A stretch of DNA of 5,024 nucleotides. Source: Verrucomicrobiaceae bacterium (GTDB lineage: Bacteria; Verrucomicrobiota; Verrucomicrobiae; Verrucomicrobiales; Akkermansiaceae). Location of the stretch: the NCBI GenBank assembly GCA_947372405.1, contig CANBTO010000437.1, positions 1-5,024 of the forward strand. The letters run 5' to 3'. Under the pieces are notes generated by a model. It did not search any database, had not been told where the DNA came from, and was given only the letters and a program-made list of their open reading frames with translations. Position numbers and translations under genes: made by a program. Below are positions 1-5,024 of the stretch, in pieces. Numbering within the stretch: position 1 is the first letter of the stretch; every line of letters begins with the position of its first letter.

Positions 1-2355
1 TCGACTCTCCGTTCGTCGCGCGAGAAACTCTCAGGTGGTGGCAAACCGTCCGGCCCCATGTCCTTCCTGCGCATCTACGACCAGGTCGCCAACGCGGTGA
101 AATCCGGCGGCAAGACCCGCCGCGCCGCCAAGATGAACACGCTCAAGGACTGGCACCCGGACATCGAGGATTTCATCGAGGCCAAGACCATCGAGGAGAA
201 GAAGGCATGGGCGCTCATCGAGCAGGGCTATGACGGCAGCTACAACGGCGACGCCTACGGCTCCGTGATGTTCCAGAACGAGAATCTTTCCGTTAGAACC
301 AGCGACGAGTTCATGAAGGCTGCGGTTTCCAATTCGGATTGGTGGACCCGCCGCGTCACCGACGGCGAGCAGTGCGAAAAGAAAAACGCCCGCGAACTGC
401 TGCGGAAAATCGCGCTCGGCACCTGGACCTGCGGCGATCCCGGCATGCAGTTCGACTCCACCATCCACACCTGGCACACCTGCAAAGGCAGCGGCCGCCA
501 GAACTCCACCAACCCCTGCTCGGAATACCTCTTCCTCAACGACACCGCCTGCAACCTCGCATCGCTCAACCTCGTCCGCTTCCAGAAATCCGACGGCTCC
601 TTCGACGTCGGACGCTTCAAATCCGCTGTTAGGTTGTTCATCACCGCCCAGGAAATCCTCGTGGACCGCGCCAGTTACCCCACCAAGCCGATCGCAGAAA
701 ACTCCCACGCCTTCCGCACGCTCGGCCTCGGATACGCCAATCTCGGTGCCCTCATCATGAACCGCGGCCTCGGCTATGACAGCGACGAAGGCCGCACTTA
801 TGCCGGCGCGATCACCGCACTGATGACCGGCCACGCCTACGAGGTGAGCGCGGAACTCGCGGCCACCAAAGGTCCCTTTCCCTCCTATCACGACGCCCGC
901 TACGGCGAGGTTACCAGCCCGCCCGAGCCATCCAACGAACCATCGATGCTCGAAGTCATCGGGCTCCACCGCGACCGCGCCGCGAAACTCGAAGGCCATG
1001 GCGATTGCGCTCCCATCATCCAGGAGGCTCGCAACGCATGGGATCACGCGCTCGAAGACGGAAAACGTCACGGTTTCCGAAACGCGCAGGTCACGGTGCT
1101 AGCACCCACCGGCACCATTGGTTTCCTGATGGACTGCGACACCACCGGCATCGAGCCGGACATCGCGCTGGTGAAATACAAATTGTTAGCCGGCGGCGGC
1201 ATGTTGAAGATCGTCAACCGCACCGTGCCGCCCGCGCTCAAACGCCTCGGCTATTCGTCGGATGAAATCGCCGCCATCCTCATCCACATCGAGAAATACG
1301 ATACCATCGAGGACGTCACCGATCCGGACACCGGCAAGACCGAGCAAAGCGGACTGAAACCCGAGCATCTGCTCGTTTTCGACTGCGCCTTCAAGGCCCA
1401 CCTCGGCACCCGCAGCCTGCATTACCGCGGCCACCTGAAAATGATGGCCGCCGCCCAGCCGTTTCTATCAGGTGCGATCTCCAAGACCGTCAACCTGCCG
1501 CAGGACGCCAGCGTCGAGGACATCATGCAGACCTACATCGAGGCATGGGAGCTCGGCTTGAAAGCCGTCGCCATCTATCGGGACGGATCGAAACGCTCCG
1601 CTCCGCTCAACACCAGGAAGACCGTCGGCATGGGCGGCGAGCTCGACGCCACCACCCCCGGCGCGGAGGACCTCGCCGAACGCATCGCCGCGCTCATCCG
1701 CGAGAACGAGGACCTGCGCAAACACTCCGCCACCCGCACGCGCCGCAACATGCCGGACACCCGCATGTCCCTCACCCACAAGTTCGAGATCGCCGGACAC
1801 GAAGGCTACATCACCGCCGGACTTTATGACGACGGCCAGCCCGGCGAAGTCTTCGTCCAGATGTCCAAGGAAGGCAGCACCATCGGCGGCCTCATGGACA
1901 CCGTCGCCACCCTCACCTCGATGTCGCTGCAATACGGCGTGCCGTTGGAGCAACTCGTCAACAAGTTCGCCTATCAGCGTTTCGAGCCCAGCGGCTACAC
2001 CCGCAATCCCAACATCCGCACCGCCTTTTCCATCACCGACTACGTCTTCCGCTGGCTCGGCTGCGAGTTCATCAAAGGCTACAAGGAAGCCACCTCGCCC
2101 GACAGCCACCAGGCCGAACTCGCCATGCCCGAGATCGCGGAGATGGAAAAACAAGCCGTCAACCGCCCCGTCAGCGACCTCAGCCCCAACGAAGACCCCG
2201 CCATCGAACGCCTGCCGAAACCGGATAGAGTCAAGACCGCCATCGGCACCGCCTACATGGGCATCACCTGCTCCAACTGCGGATCGGACAAAGTGATCAG
2301 AGCCGGAGCTTGCGGGGTTTGCACGCAGTGTGGGACAAGCCAAGGGTGTAGTTGA
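1..2355 (+). CDS. nrdJ: Vitamin B12-dependent (class II) ribonucleotide reductase, 5'-truncated by window edge
   Basis: This enzyme reduces ribonucleotides to deoxyribonucleotides in the cytoplasm, using adenosylcobalamin to create a thiyl radical. The frame is open from base 1; the first ATG (58) is internal, because the preceding codons already read as conserved NrdJ sequence (SGGGKPSGPMSFLRIYD). Numbering from base 1, 784 residues are visible. The catalytic NPCSEY motif has its presumed radical cysteine at residue 173 (517-519) and glutamate at 175; a second cysteine lies 11 residues later (184), the spacing of the redox-active partner in class II enzymes. PTGTIG (369-374) and SGAISKT (from 490) are conserved barrel loops. 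RRNMPDTR then leads into a TSCPD domain (about 592-690). The tail is a cysteine-rich zinc ribbon (C757, C760, C771, C774, C777, C783) ending TSQGCS. The missing N-terminus should carry the other redox cysteine and the allosteric region. No frameshift is seen. Family identification is very secure. Confidence 0.97.
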   Translation, partial: STLRSSREKLSGGGKPSGPMSFLRIYDQVANAVKSGGKTRRAAKMNTLKDWHPDIEDFIEAKTIEEKKAWALIEQGYDGSYNGDAYGSVMFQNENLSVRTSDEFMKAAVSNSDWWTRRVTDGEQCEKKNARELLRKIALGTWTCGDPGMQFDSTIHTWHTCKGSGRQNSTNPCSEYLFLNDTACNLASLNLVRFQKSDGSFDVGRFKSAVRLFITAQEILVDRASYPTKPIAENSHAFRTLGLGYANLGALIMNRGLGYDSDEGRTYAGAITALMTGHAYEVSAELAATKGPFPSYHDARYGEVTSPPEPSNEPSMLEVIGLHRDRAAKLEGHGDCAPIIQEARNAWDHALEDGKRHGFRNAQVTVLAPTGTIGFLMDCDTTGIEPDIALVKYKLLAGGGMLKIVNRTVPPALKRLGYSSDEIAAILIHIEKYDTIEDVTDPDTGKTEQSGLKPEHLLVFDCAFKAHLGTRSLHYRGHLKMMAAAQPFLSGAISKTVNLPQDASVEDIMQTYIEAWELGLKAVAIYRDGSKRSAPLNTRKTVGMGGELDATTPGAEDLAERIAALIRENEDLRKHSATRTRRNMPDTRMSLTHKFEIAGHEGYITAGLYDDGQPGEVFVQMSKEGSTIGGLMDTVATLTSMSLQYGVPLEQLVNKFAYQRFEPSGYTRNPNIRTAFSITDYVFRWLGCEFIKGYKEATSPDSHQAELAMPEIAEMEKQAVNRPVSDLSPNEDPAIERLPKPDRVKTAIGTAYMGITCSNCGSDKVIRAGACGVCTQCGTSQGCS

Positions 2356-2364
2356 GCTTGGCAA

Positions 2365-2381
2365 GGCGGATTGCATCCGCC
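2365..2381. terminator. Perfect 7-bp stem-loop just after nrdJ; possible terminator or REP-like hairpin
   Basis: GGCGGAT-TGC-ATCCGCC forms a perfect 7-bp stem with a 3-base loop, nine bases after the nrdJ stop codon. Its position suits transcription termination or 3'-end protection of the nrdJ mRNA. No T-run follows, so it is not a classical intrinsic terminator. It could instead belong to the repeat that begins ten bases further on. Confidence 0.4.
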
Positions 2382-2390
2382 AGGCGAAAC

Positions 2391-2421
2391 ACAATGTGAA
2401 TCCGACTGCTCTGACCCCATT
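2391..2421 (+). repeat. Left arm of a 31-bp imperfect inverted repeat flanking the LRR gene
   Basis: This stretch matches the reverse complement of 4532-4562 at 27 of 31 positions. Mismatches are at left-arm bases 2393, 2402, 2406 and 2408. The last 13 bases, CTCTGACCCCATT, are identical in both arms, and both arms read inward toward the LRR gene. From memory, CTCTGACCCC-type sequences occur in REP elements linked to Y1 (RAYT) transposases; that link is unverified here. Confidence 0.75.
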
Positions 2422-2437
2422 TACTGACCCCATTTAC
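2412..2437 (+). repeat. Two perfect tandem copies of a 13-bp unit
   Basis: TGACCCCATTTAC occurs at 2412-2424 and again at 2425-2437, followed by TGA, which starts a third copy. The first copy overlaps the conserved core of the left inverted-repeat arm. The right arm has only a single, diverged version, so the duplication is specific to this end. Confidence 0.9.
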
Positions 2438-2476
2438 TGATCAATTGCATTGAAAAGCTATGTAGGAACCATACAC

Positions 2477-2504
2477 GCGGAAGCTCCGCTAGCTCTTTAT
2501 TTTT
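2477..2504 (+). terminator. Weak terminator-like stem followed by T-rich tract
   Basis: GCGGA-AGC-TCCGC (2477-2489) is a 5-bp stem with a 3-base loop. It is followed after six bases by a T-rich run (2496-2504) on the + strand. It could terminate nrdJ read-through before it opposes the convergent LRR gene. The short stem and the gap before the T-run make this tentative. Confidence 0.3.
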
Positions 2505-2605
2505 CGTGTCTCAATAGAATCCCCGGCCCTCAAAAATGTGTGAACTGTGATGCCTTTGACATCTGTCATAACCAATTTATGGCGAGTCGTGTTGTCGGAA
2601 ATCCA

Positions 2606-4138
2606 TCAGGGAGTAGCTCCTTCTCCAGCAAGCTTGATGTCGAAGGGGTTCTCATCCACATCATTGCTCGAAATATGGATTTCAGCGGTTCGGGTGCCGT
2701 TGGCCGCAGGTTGGAATGAGACTTTGAATAGAGTGCTGGCCCCGGGTTTAAGTGAGCTGCTGAGAGGGGGCATGATTTGGAAATCGCCTGCATTGGCGCC
2801 ATCAGCGCCGACTGTGAGGCCCGTGAGCGTGCTCATGCCGGTGTTTTTGATCGTGAAATTTCTGGCTGCGCCCAACTGACCAACAGCCAGCGTACCAAAG
2901 CTTTTTTTGGATGAACCGCTCACCAAGCTAGAGCCGATTGGTTGCTGGACATCAATGTCAGGGGTGCCTGGCAGACTCACGCATGGATAACCACGCCATA
3001 TTGGCTCGGAAAATCCCTTCTTGCCCTTGATGCAATAGATTTGGAAATAAAGATTAGGAACTGAAAAGGCTTCTTTGCCCGTGCTTGGTGCGTCTCCTAA
3101 GAATCTGGCAGCAGTTAGATCGTAGCAATACCAAAACGCACGACTCCCGATGTAGGTGACGTTTTTTGGGATCGTCACGCTCGGCAAGTTATTGCAAAAG
3201 AAAAATGCATAGCTCCCGATGCTTGTGACGCTATTGGGAATAGTTACGCTAATTAGGCTATAGCATTCAGCAAAAGTATAGGTTTCGATACTGGTGATGC
3301 TGTTGGAAATGGCAATCGTGGCAAGGCCCGTGCAATATTCAAACGCGGAGTTTCCGATGTGGGTGACGCTATTTGGAATGGCCATGCTCTTCAATTGCTC
3401 GCAATAATAAAACGCATGGTCCCCGATGTAGGTGACGCTGTTTGGAATCTTCATTTCGGTGAGGCCCCCGCAAAAGTAAAACGCAGAGTTTCCTATGTAG
3501 GTGACGCTGTTTGGAATCGTCACGCGCTTCAGTTGGTGGCATCCGCTAAAAGTATCGTGACCGATGCTGGTGACACCGTTTGGAATCGTCAATCCTCCCG
3601 TCAGACCAGAGCTTCCTTCAAATGCAGTGGCATCGATGCTTGTTACGCTACTGGGAATCGTGTAGCTTCCGACTCTACCCGGGGGATAAAAGATGAGCCT
3701 TGACTTTGAATGGTCGAACAAAGCCCCATGTTCATCACTTGCGTAGGAGTGGTTTTTTGGATCGACATTTATCCCTCCGATATTGCCGCAGCCCATGAAA
3801 GCGTAATCCCCAATCTTGGTGACGCTGTCCGGAATTGATATGCCTTCCAATGCGATGCAATCCTGAAAAGCACGACTTCCGATGGTTTTGACGCTGTTGG
3901 GAATGTAAATTCCATTCACGTGTTGGCAAGATGCAAAGGCGTTGTCGCCAATGGCAGTGACGGGTTTACCAGCGATCGTATCCGGGATAGATACGGAGGT
4001 ATAAACATTGGGAAAACTGGTGATGGTGATGGAAGTGCCATTGTCCTTGTAGGTGAAGCTATCGAAGGTGTCTGCGGATGCTGGCAGGACGGCGAGGCAC
4101 AGGGCCGCGCAGGGGGCGAGGGTGTATTTCGTGTTCAT
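2606..4138 (-). CDS. Secreted BspA-like leucine-rich-repeat protein with C-terminal choice-of-anchor-D-like domain
   Basis: A 510-residue exported protein, probably surface-located or secreted and binding an unknown partner. Residues 1-22 form a signal peptide with a hydrophobic core and an ASA-D cleavage site. Residues 60 to about 388 are treponemal/BspA-type (LRR_5) repeats of consensus VTxIGxxAFxxCxxLxxxxIPNS: about eleven units, most exactly 23 residues. Unit 3 carries a longer insertion (about 124-164) of the VDPxNxxY...GALF...YPPG type common in this family. A capping segment follows (about 345-388), then an Ig-like ASPM/SPD-2/Hydin-type domain (about 393-507) with FGTLAVG, FTIKNTG and NDVDENPFDI. 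It ends directly after that domain, with no visible sorting tail or membrane anchor. The ATG at 4138 is chosen because it begins the signal peptide; no Shine-Dalgarno sequence precedes it. The gene is convergent with nrdJ and clearly more AT-rich. Family is secure; ligand and role are unknown. Confidence 0.93.
   Translation of the reverse strand: MNTKYTLAPCAALCLAVLPASADTFDSFTYKDNGTSITITSFPNVYTSVSIPDTIAGKPVTAIGDNAFASCQHVNGIYIPNSVKTIGSRAFQDCIALEGISIPDSVTKIGDYAFMGCGNIGGINVDPKNHSYASDEHGALFDHSKSRLIFYPPGRVGSYTIPSSVTSIDATAFEGSSGLTGGLTIPNGVTSIGHDTFSGCHQLKRVTIPNSVTYIGNSAFYFCGGLTEMKIPNSVTYIGDHAFYYCEQLKSMAIPNSVTHIGNSAFEYCTGLATIAISNSITSIETYTFAECYSLISVTIPNSVTSIGSYAFFFCNNLPSVTIPKNVTYIGSRAFWYCYDLTAARFLGDAPSTGKEAFSVPNLYFQIYCIKGKKGFSEPIWRGYPCVSLPGTPDIDVQQPIGSSLVSGSSKKSFGTLAVGQLGAARNFTIKNTGMSTLTGLTVGADGANAGDFQIMPPLSSSLKPGASTLFKVSFQPAANGTRTAEIHISSNDVDENPFDIKLAGEGATP
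3161..3574 (-). repeat. Six uninterrupted 69-bp LRR-coding repeats
   Basis: Six consecutive units of exactly 69 bp (23 codons) start at 3574, 3505, 3436, 3367, 3298 and 3229, with a seventh starting at 3160. On the + strand each unit shows a form of GATGTAGGTGACGCTGTTTG; the copies at 3421 and 3490 are nearly identical over this block. The repeats are part of the LRR protein gene, not a separate element. Confidence 0.9.
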
Positions 4139-4144
4139 GTTTTT

Positions 4145-4159
4145 GAAATTTCGGATTTC
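4145..4159 (-). promoter_or_regulatory. Small inverted repeat immediately upstream of the LRR gene start
   Basis: GAAAT-TTCGG-ATTTC (5-bp stem) lies six bases before the ATG on the minus strand, where a ribosome binding site would be expected. No Shine-Dalgarno sequence is present. It may influence translation initiation, or be chance in AT-rich sequence. Confidence 0.2.
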
Positions 4160-4427
4160 AGATTGGAAATGCAGGATTTAGGCGCTGCGAAGGGTGAAAA
4201 TGGCGCGACGAGGTTTGGTCGTGACGTGAGGAGGCTTTCCCACCACACGAAAAGGTTTTGCCGCTGGCGGAATACCCCTCAGTTCCGCACTTGGAAAACA
4301 ATTCGACCTTCAGACTCGCAAGCGGCACGCAACCAGTCGCACCGCTGACCATTGACCGCAGTTCTGGTGATAAATTGAGCATTTTATGAGCTATTAATGA
4401 TGTGTCCGGGTGATGGCAAGCCATTTC

Positions 4428-4511
4428 TTAAGCATTTCTTGAGGTTTCCGGGGTGATAAGGTCCAACAAATCCTGTAAACTCCGCGAATGTGAAATGGCG
4501 TTTGGATCCAT
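4428..4511 (-). CDS. Possible 27-codon small ORF, function unknown
   Basis: ATG at 4511 opens a 27-residue frame that ends at a TAA (4428-4430). The predicted peptide begins MDPNAISHSRSLQDLLDLIT and has a short leucine-rich amphipathic stretch. A good Shine-Dalgarno match, GGAAGGA (4521-4527), lies nine bases upstream, and the right inverted-repeat arm begins four bases beyond that. I recognise no family. It may be a leader peptide, the remnant of a broken gene, or chance; neighbouring frames continue past its stop but show nothing familiar. Confidence 0.2.
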   Translation of the reverse strand: MDPNAISHSRSLQDLLDLITPETSRNA

Positions 4512-4531
4512 TGCAAAAGTTCCTTCCGATG

Positions 4532-4562
4532 AATGGGGTCAGAGTAATCGCATTCACATCGT
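4532..4562 (-). repeat. Right arm of the 31-bp imperfect inverted repeat
   Basis: Reverse complement of 2391-2421 at 27 of 31 positions, with the 13-base core CTCTGACCCCATT identical (4532-4544, read on the minus strand). Together the arms enclose 2391-4562, about 2.17 kb containing the whole LRR gene. No short direct duplication is visible just outside the arms (CAGGCGAAAC on the left, CTCTCCACCT on the right). Confidence 0.75.
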
Positions 4563-4613
4563 CTCTCCACCTGCTCCCCTTCCCGGCATTTCTTCCGCCG
4601 CACAGCCGCTTTT

Positions 4614-4649
4614 CGCGCTGTTACCAGCGCGCCTACGCCACGCAGGCGC
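4614..4649. repeat. Two overlapping GC-rich hairpins
   Basis: CGCGCTG-TTAC-CAGCGCG (4614-4631) is a perfect 7-bp stem with a 4-base loop. It is followed by GCGCCT (4629-4634) pairing with AGGCGC (4644-4649), with two more pairs inside after one mismatch. The two stems overlap by three bases, so they are mutually exclusive in full form. No T-run follows on either strand; a REP-like palindrome is as likely as a terminator. Confidence 0.5.
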
Positions 4650-4717
4650 AGACGTGAGAATGCGGAGTATCGAAAGGGTCGGCAGAAAGGATCCGAACTA
4701 ACCCTAAAGAGGAAAAT

Positions 4718-4850
4718 GAACCGCAAATTAACGCAGATGGACATTGATGTTAAGAGGCTTGAGGGAAATTGGACGTCAACCCTTTGGGTGAGCGACCCGA
4801 TCAACACAACTCTTTGATCATCTTCGTGAATCTGAGTCCATCTGCGGTTC
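4718..4850. repeat. Second imperfect inverted repeat, MITE-like
   Basis: CGCAGATGGAC (4732-4742) is perfectly inverted at 4836-4846, and GAACCGCA (4718-4725) is inverted as TGCGGTTC (4843-4850). Both ends are flanked by A-rich (left) or T-rich (right) sequence, so the similarity reaches somewhat further. The interior holds another short stem, GATCAA (4799-4804) with TTGATC (4814-4819). Sequences of the ACCGCAGATGGACGCAGAT kind are, from memory, dispersed repeats in many environmental bacteria. No coding capacity is evident. Confidence 0.5.
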
Positions 4851-5024
4851 TATTTTTCTTTCTAGGCTAACATGCGTTCGCTCTTGAATGAACAACGAAT
4901 CGCCCCTTCCACCCTCCGTTCCCGCATGGGCTTTTTCAGCGAAATTCACCCCACGAGCGATTTGCTGGCAGTGGGCGTGGCCTCGTAGCCCCCATGGCCT
5001 TGGCCGGGACCAGCCCGGTGGCAA

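Larger units (their letters stand above)
4139..5024. other. Long stretch without a convincing gene
   Basis: About 885 bases upstream of the LRR gene. Open frames exist on both strands, but none has a recognisable domain, a consistent codon pattern or a good start, and several run straight across the repeats listed here. A promoter for the LRR gene should lie in the first few hundred bases, but I could not pick out a convincing -35/-10 pair. The last 160 bases (4865-5024) have several frames that stay open to the edge and may hold the start or end of a gene lying outside the window; no frame stands out. Confidence 0.6.

Noticed and set aside
31..1071. Long minus-strand open frame opposite nrdJ
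   Set aside because: It is the low-complexity G/A/V-rich antisense shadow typical of a high-GC gene, without any domain; the opposing NrdJ frame is unmistakable. The same applies to the minus frame at 1468-2433 and the plus frames at 1005-1265, 1545-1829 and 1826-2296.
58..2355. ATG at 58 as the true start of the reductase gene
   Set aside because: The frame is open back to base 1 and the codons before this ATG encode conserved NrdJ sequence, so the ATG is an internal methionine.
2450..2879. Plus-strand open frames over the 3' end of the LRR gene
   Set aside because: They overlap the well-supported anchor-D-like domain on the opposite strand and encode nothing recognisable.
3145..3580. CRISPR-like periodic repeats
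   Set aside because: The 69-bp period is continuous coding sequence in 23-codon units, with no constant-repeat/variable-spacer pattern.
3359..3703. Plus-strand open frame with repeated GDAVWNRH-like peptide
   Set aside because: The peptide repeat is just the antisense reading of the 69-bp LRR units. The frame at 3920-4348 is likewise antisense to the LRR gene's 5' part and its leader.
4158..4424. 88-codon minus-strand open frame upstream of the LRR gene
   Set aside because: No recognisable family, no ribosome binding site and irregular composition; it ends just before the LRR start and may be chance.
4394..4807. 137-codon minus-strand open frame
   Set aside because: It runs through the right inverted-repeat arm, the GC hairpins and part of the second inverted repeat, is rich in R and C, and has no recognisable domain or ribosome site.
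4872..5024. Possible gene starts near the right edge (ATG at 4872, 4888 or 4994)
   Set aside because: The frame from 4872 closes after 38 codons at 4986-4988. Those from 4888 and 4994 stay open to the edge but have no clear ribosome site or recognisable sequence, and minus-strand frames look equally plausible. More sequence would be needed to choose.
1..5024. tRNA, rRNA or riboswitch, including a cobalamin riboswitch for nrdJ
   Set aside because: No such structure was recognised by eye. A B12 riboswitch, if present, would lie upstream of nrdJ, outside this window.

Overview
The window looks like chromosomal DNA of a bacterium, most likely from the Verrucomicrobiota or a close PVC relative. 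This is inferred from the kind of genes present: a class II (B12-dependent) ribonucleotide reductase with TSCPD and zinc-ribbon C-terminus, and an exported BspA-type leucine-rich-repeat protein ending in a choice-of-anchor-D-like domain. No rRNA or other taxonomic marker is present, so the assignment is tentative.

Layout. Bases 1-2355 (+) hold the 3' three-quarters or so of nrdJ; its reading frame is open at the left edge, so the start lies outside the window. Bases 2356-2605 are an intergenic spacer with a short hairpin directly after the nrdJ stop, one arm of an inverted repeat (2391-2421), a 13-bp tandem duplication and a weak terminator-like stem. Bases 2606-4138 (-) encode a complete 510-residue secreted LRR protein, convergent with nrdJ. 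Bases 4139-5024 contain no convincing gene. They hold the second arm of the inverted repeat (4532-4562), a possible 27-codon small ORF next to it, a pair of GC-rich hairpins (4614-4649) and a second, unrelated imperfect inverted repeat (4718-4850).

The two genes do not obviously work together. NrdJ is a cytoplasmic enzyme of deoxynucleotide synthesis; the LRR protein is predicted to be exported and to bind something outside the cytoplasm. The most notable structural point is that the LRR gene, more AT-rich than nrdJ, is bracketed by inverted copies of a 31-bp sequence (27/31 identical). This could mark a mobilised or REP-bounded cassette of about 2.17 kb. There is no transposase in the window and no target-site duplication, so mobility is only a hypothesis. 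I see no strong evidence for a wholly new biological system here.
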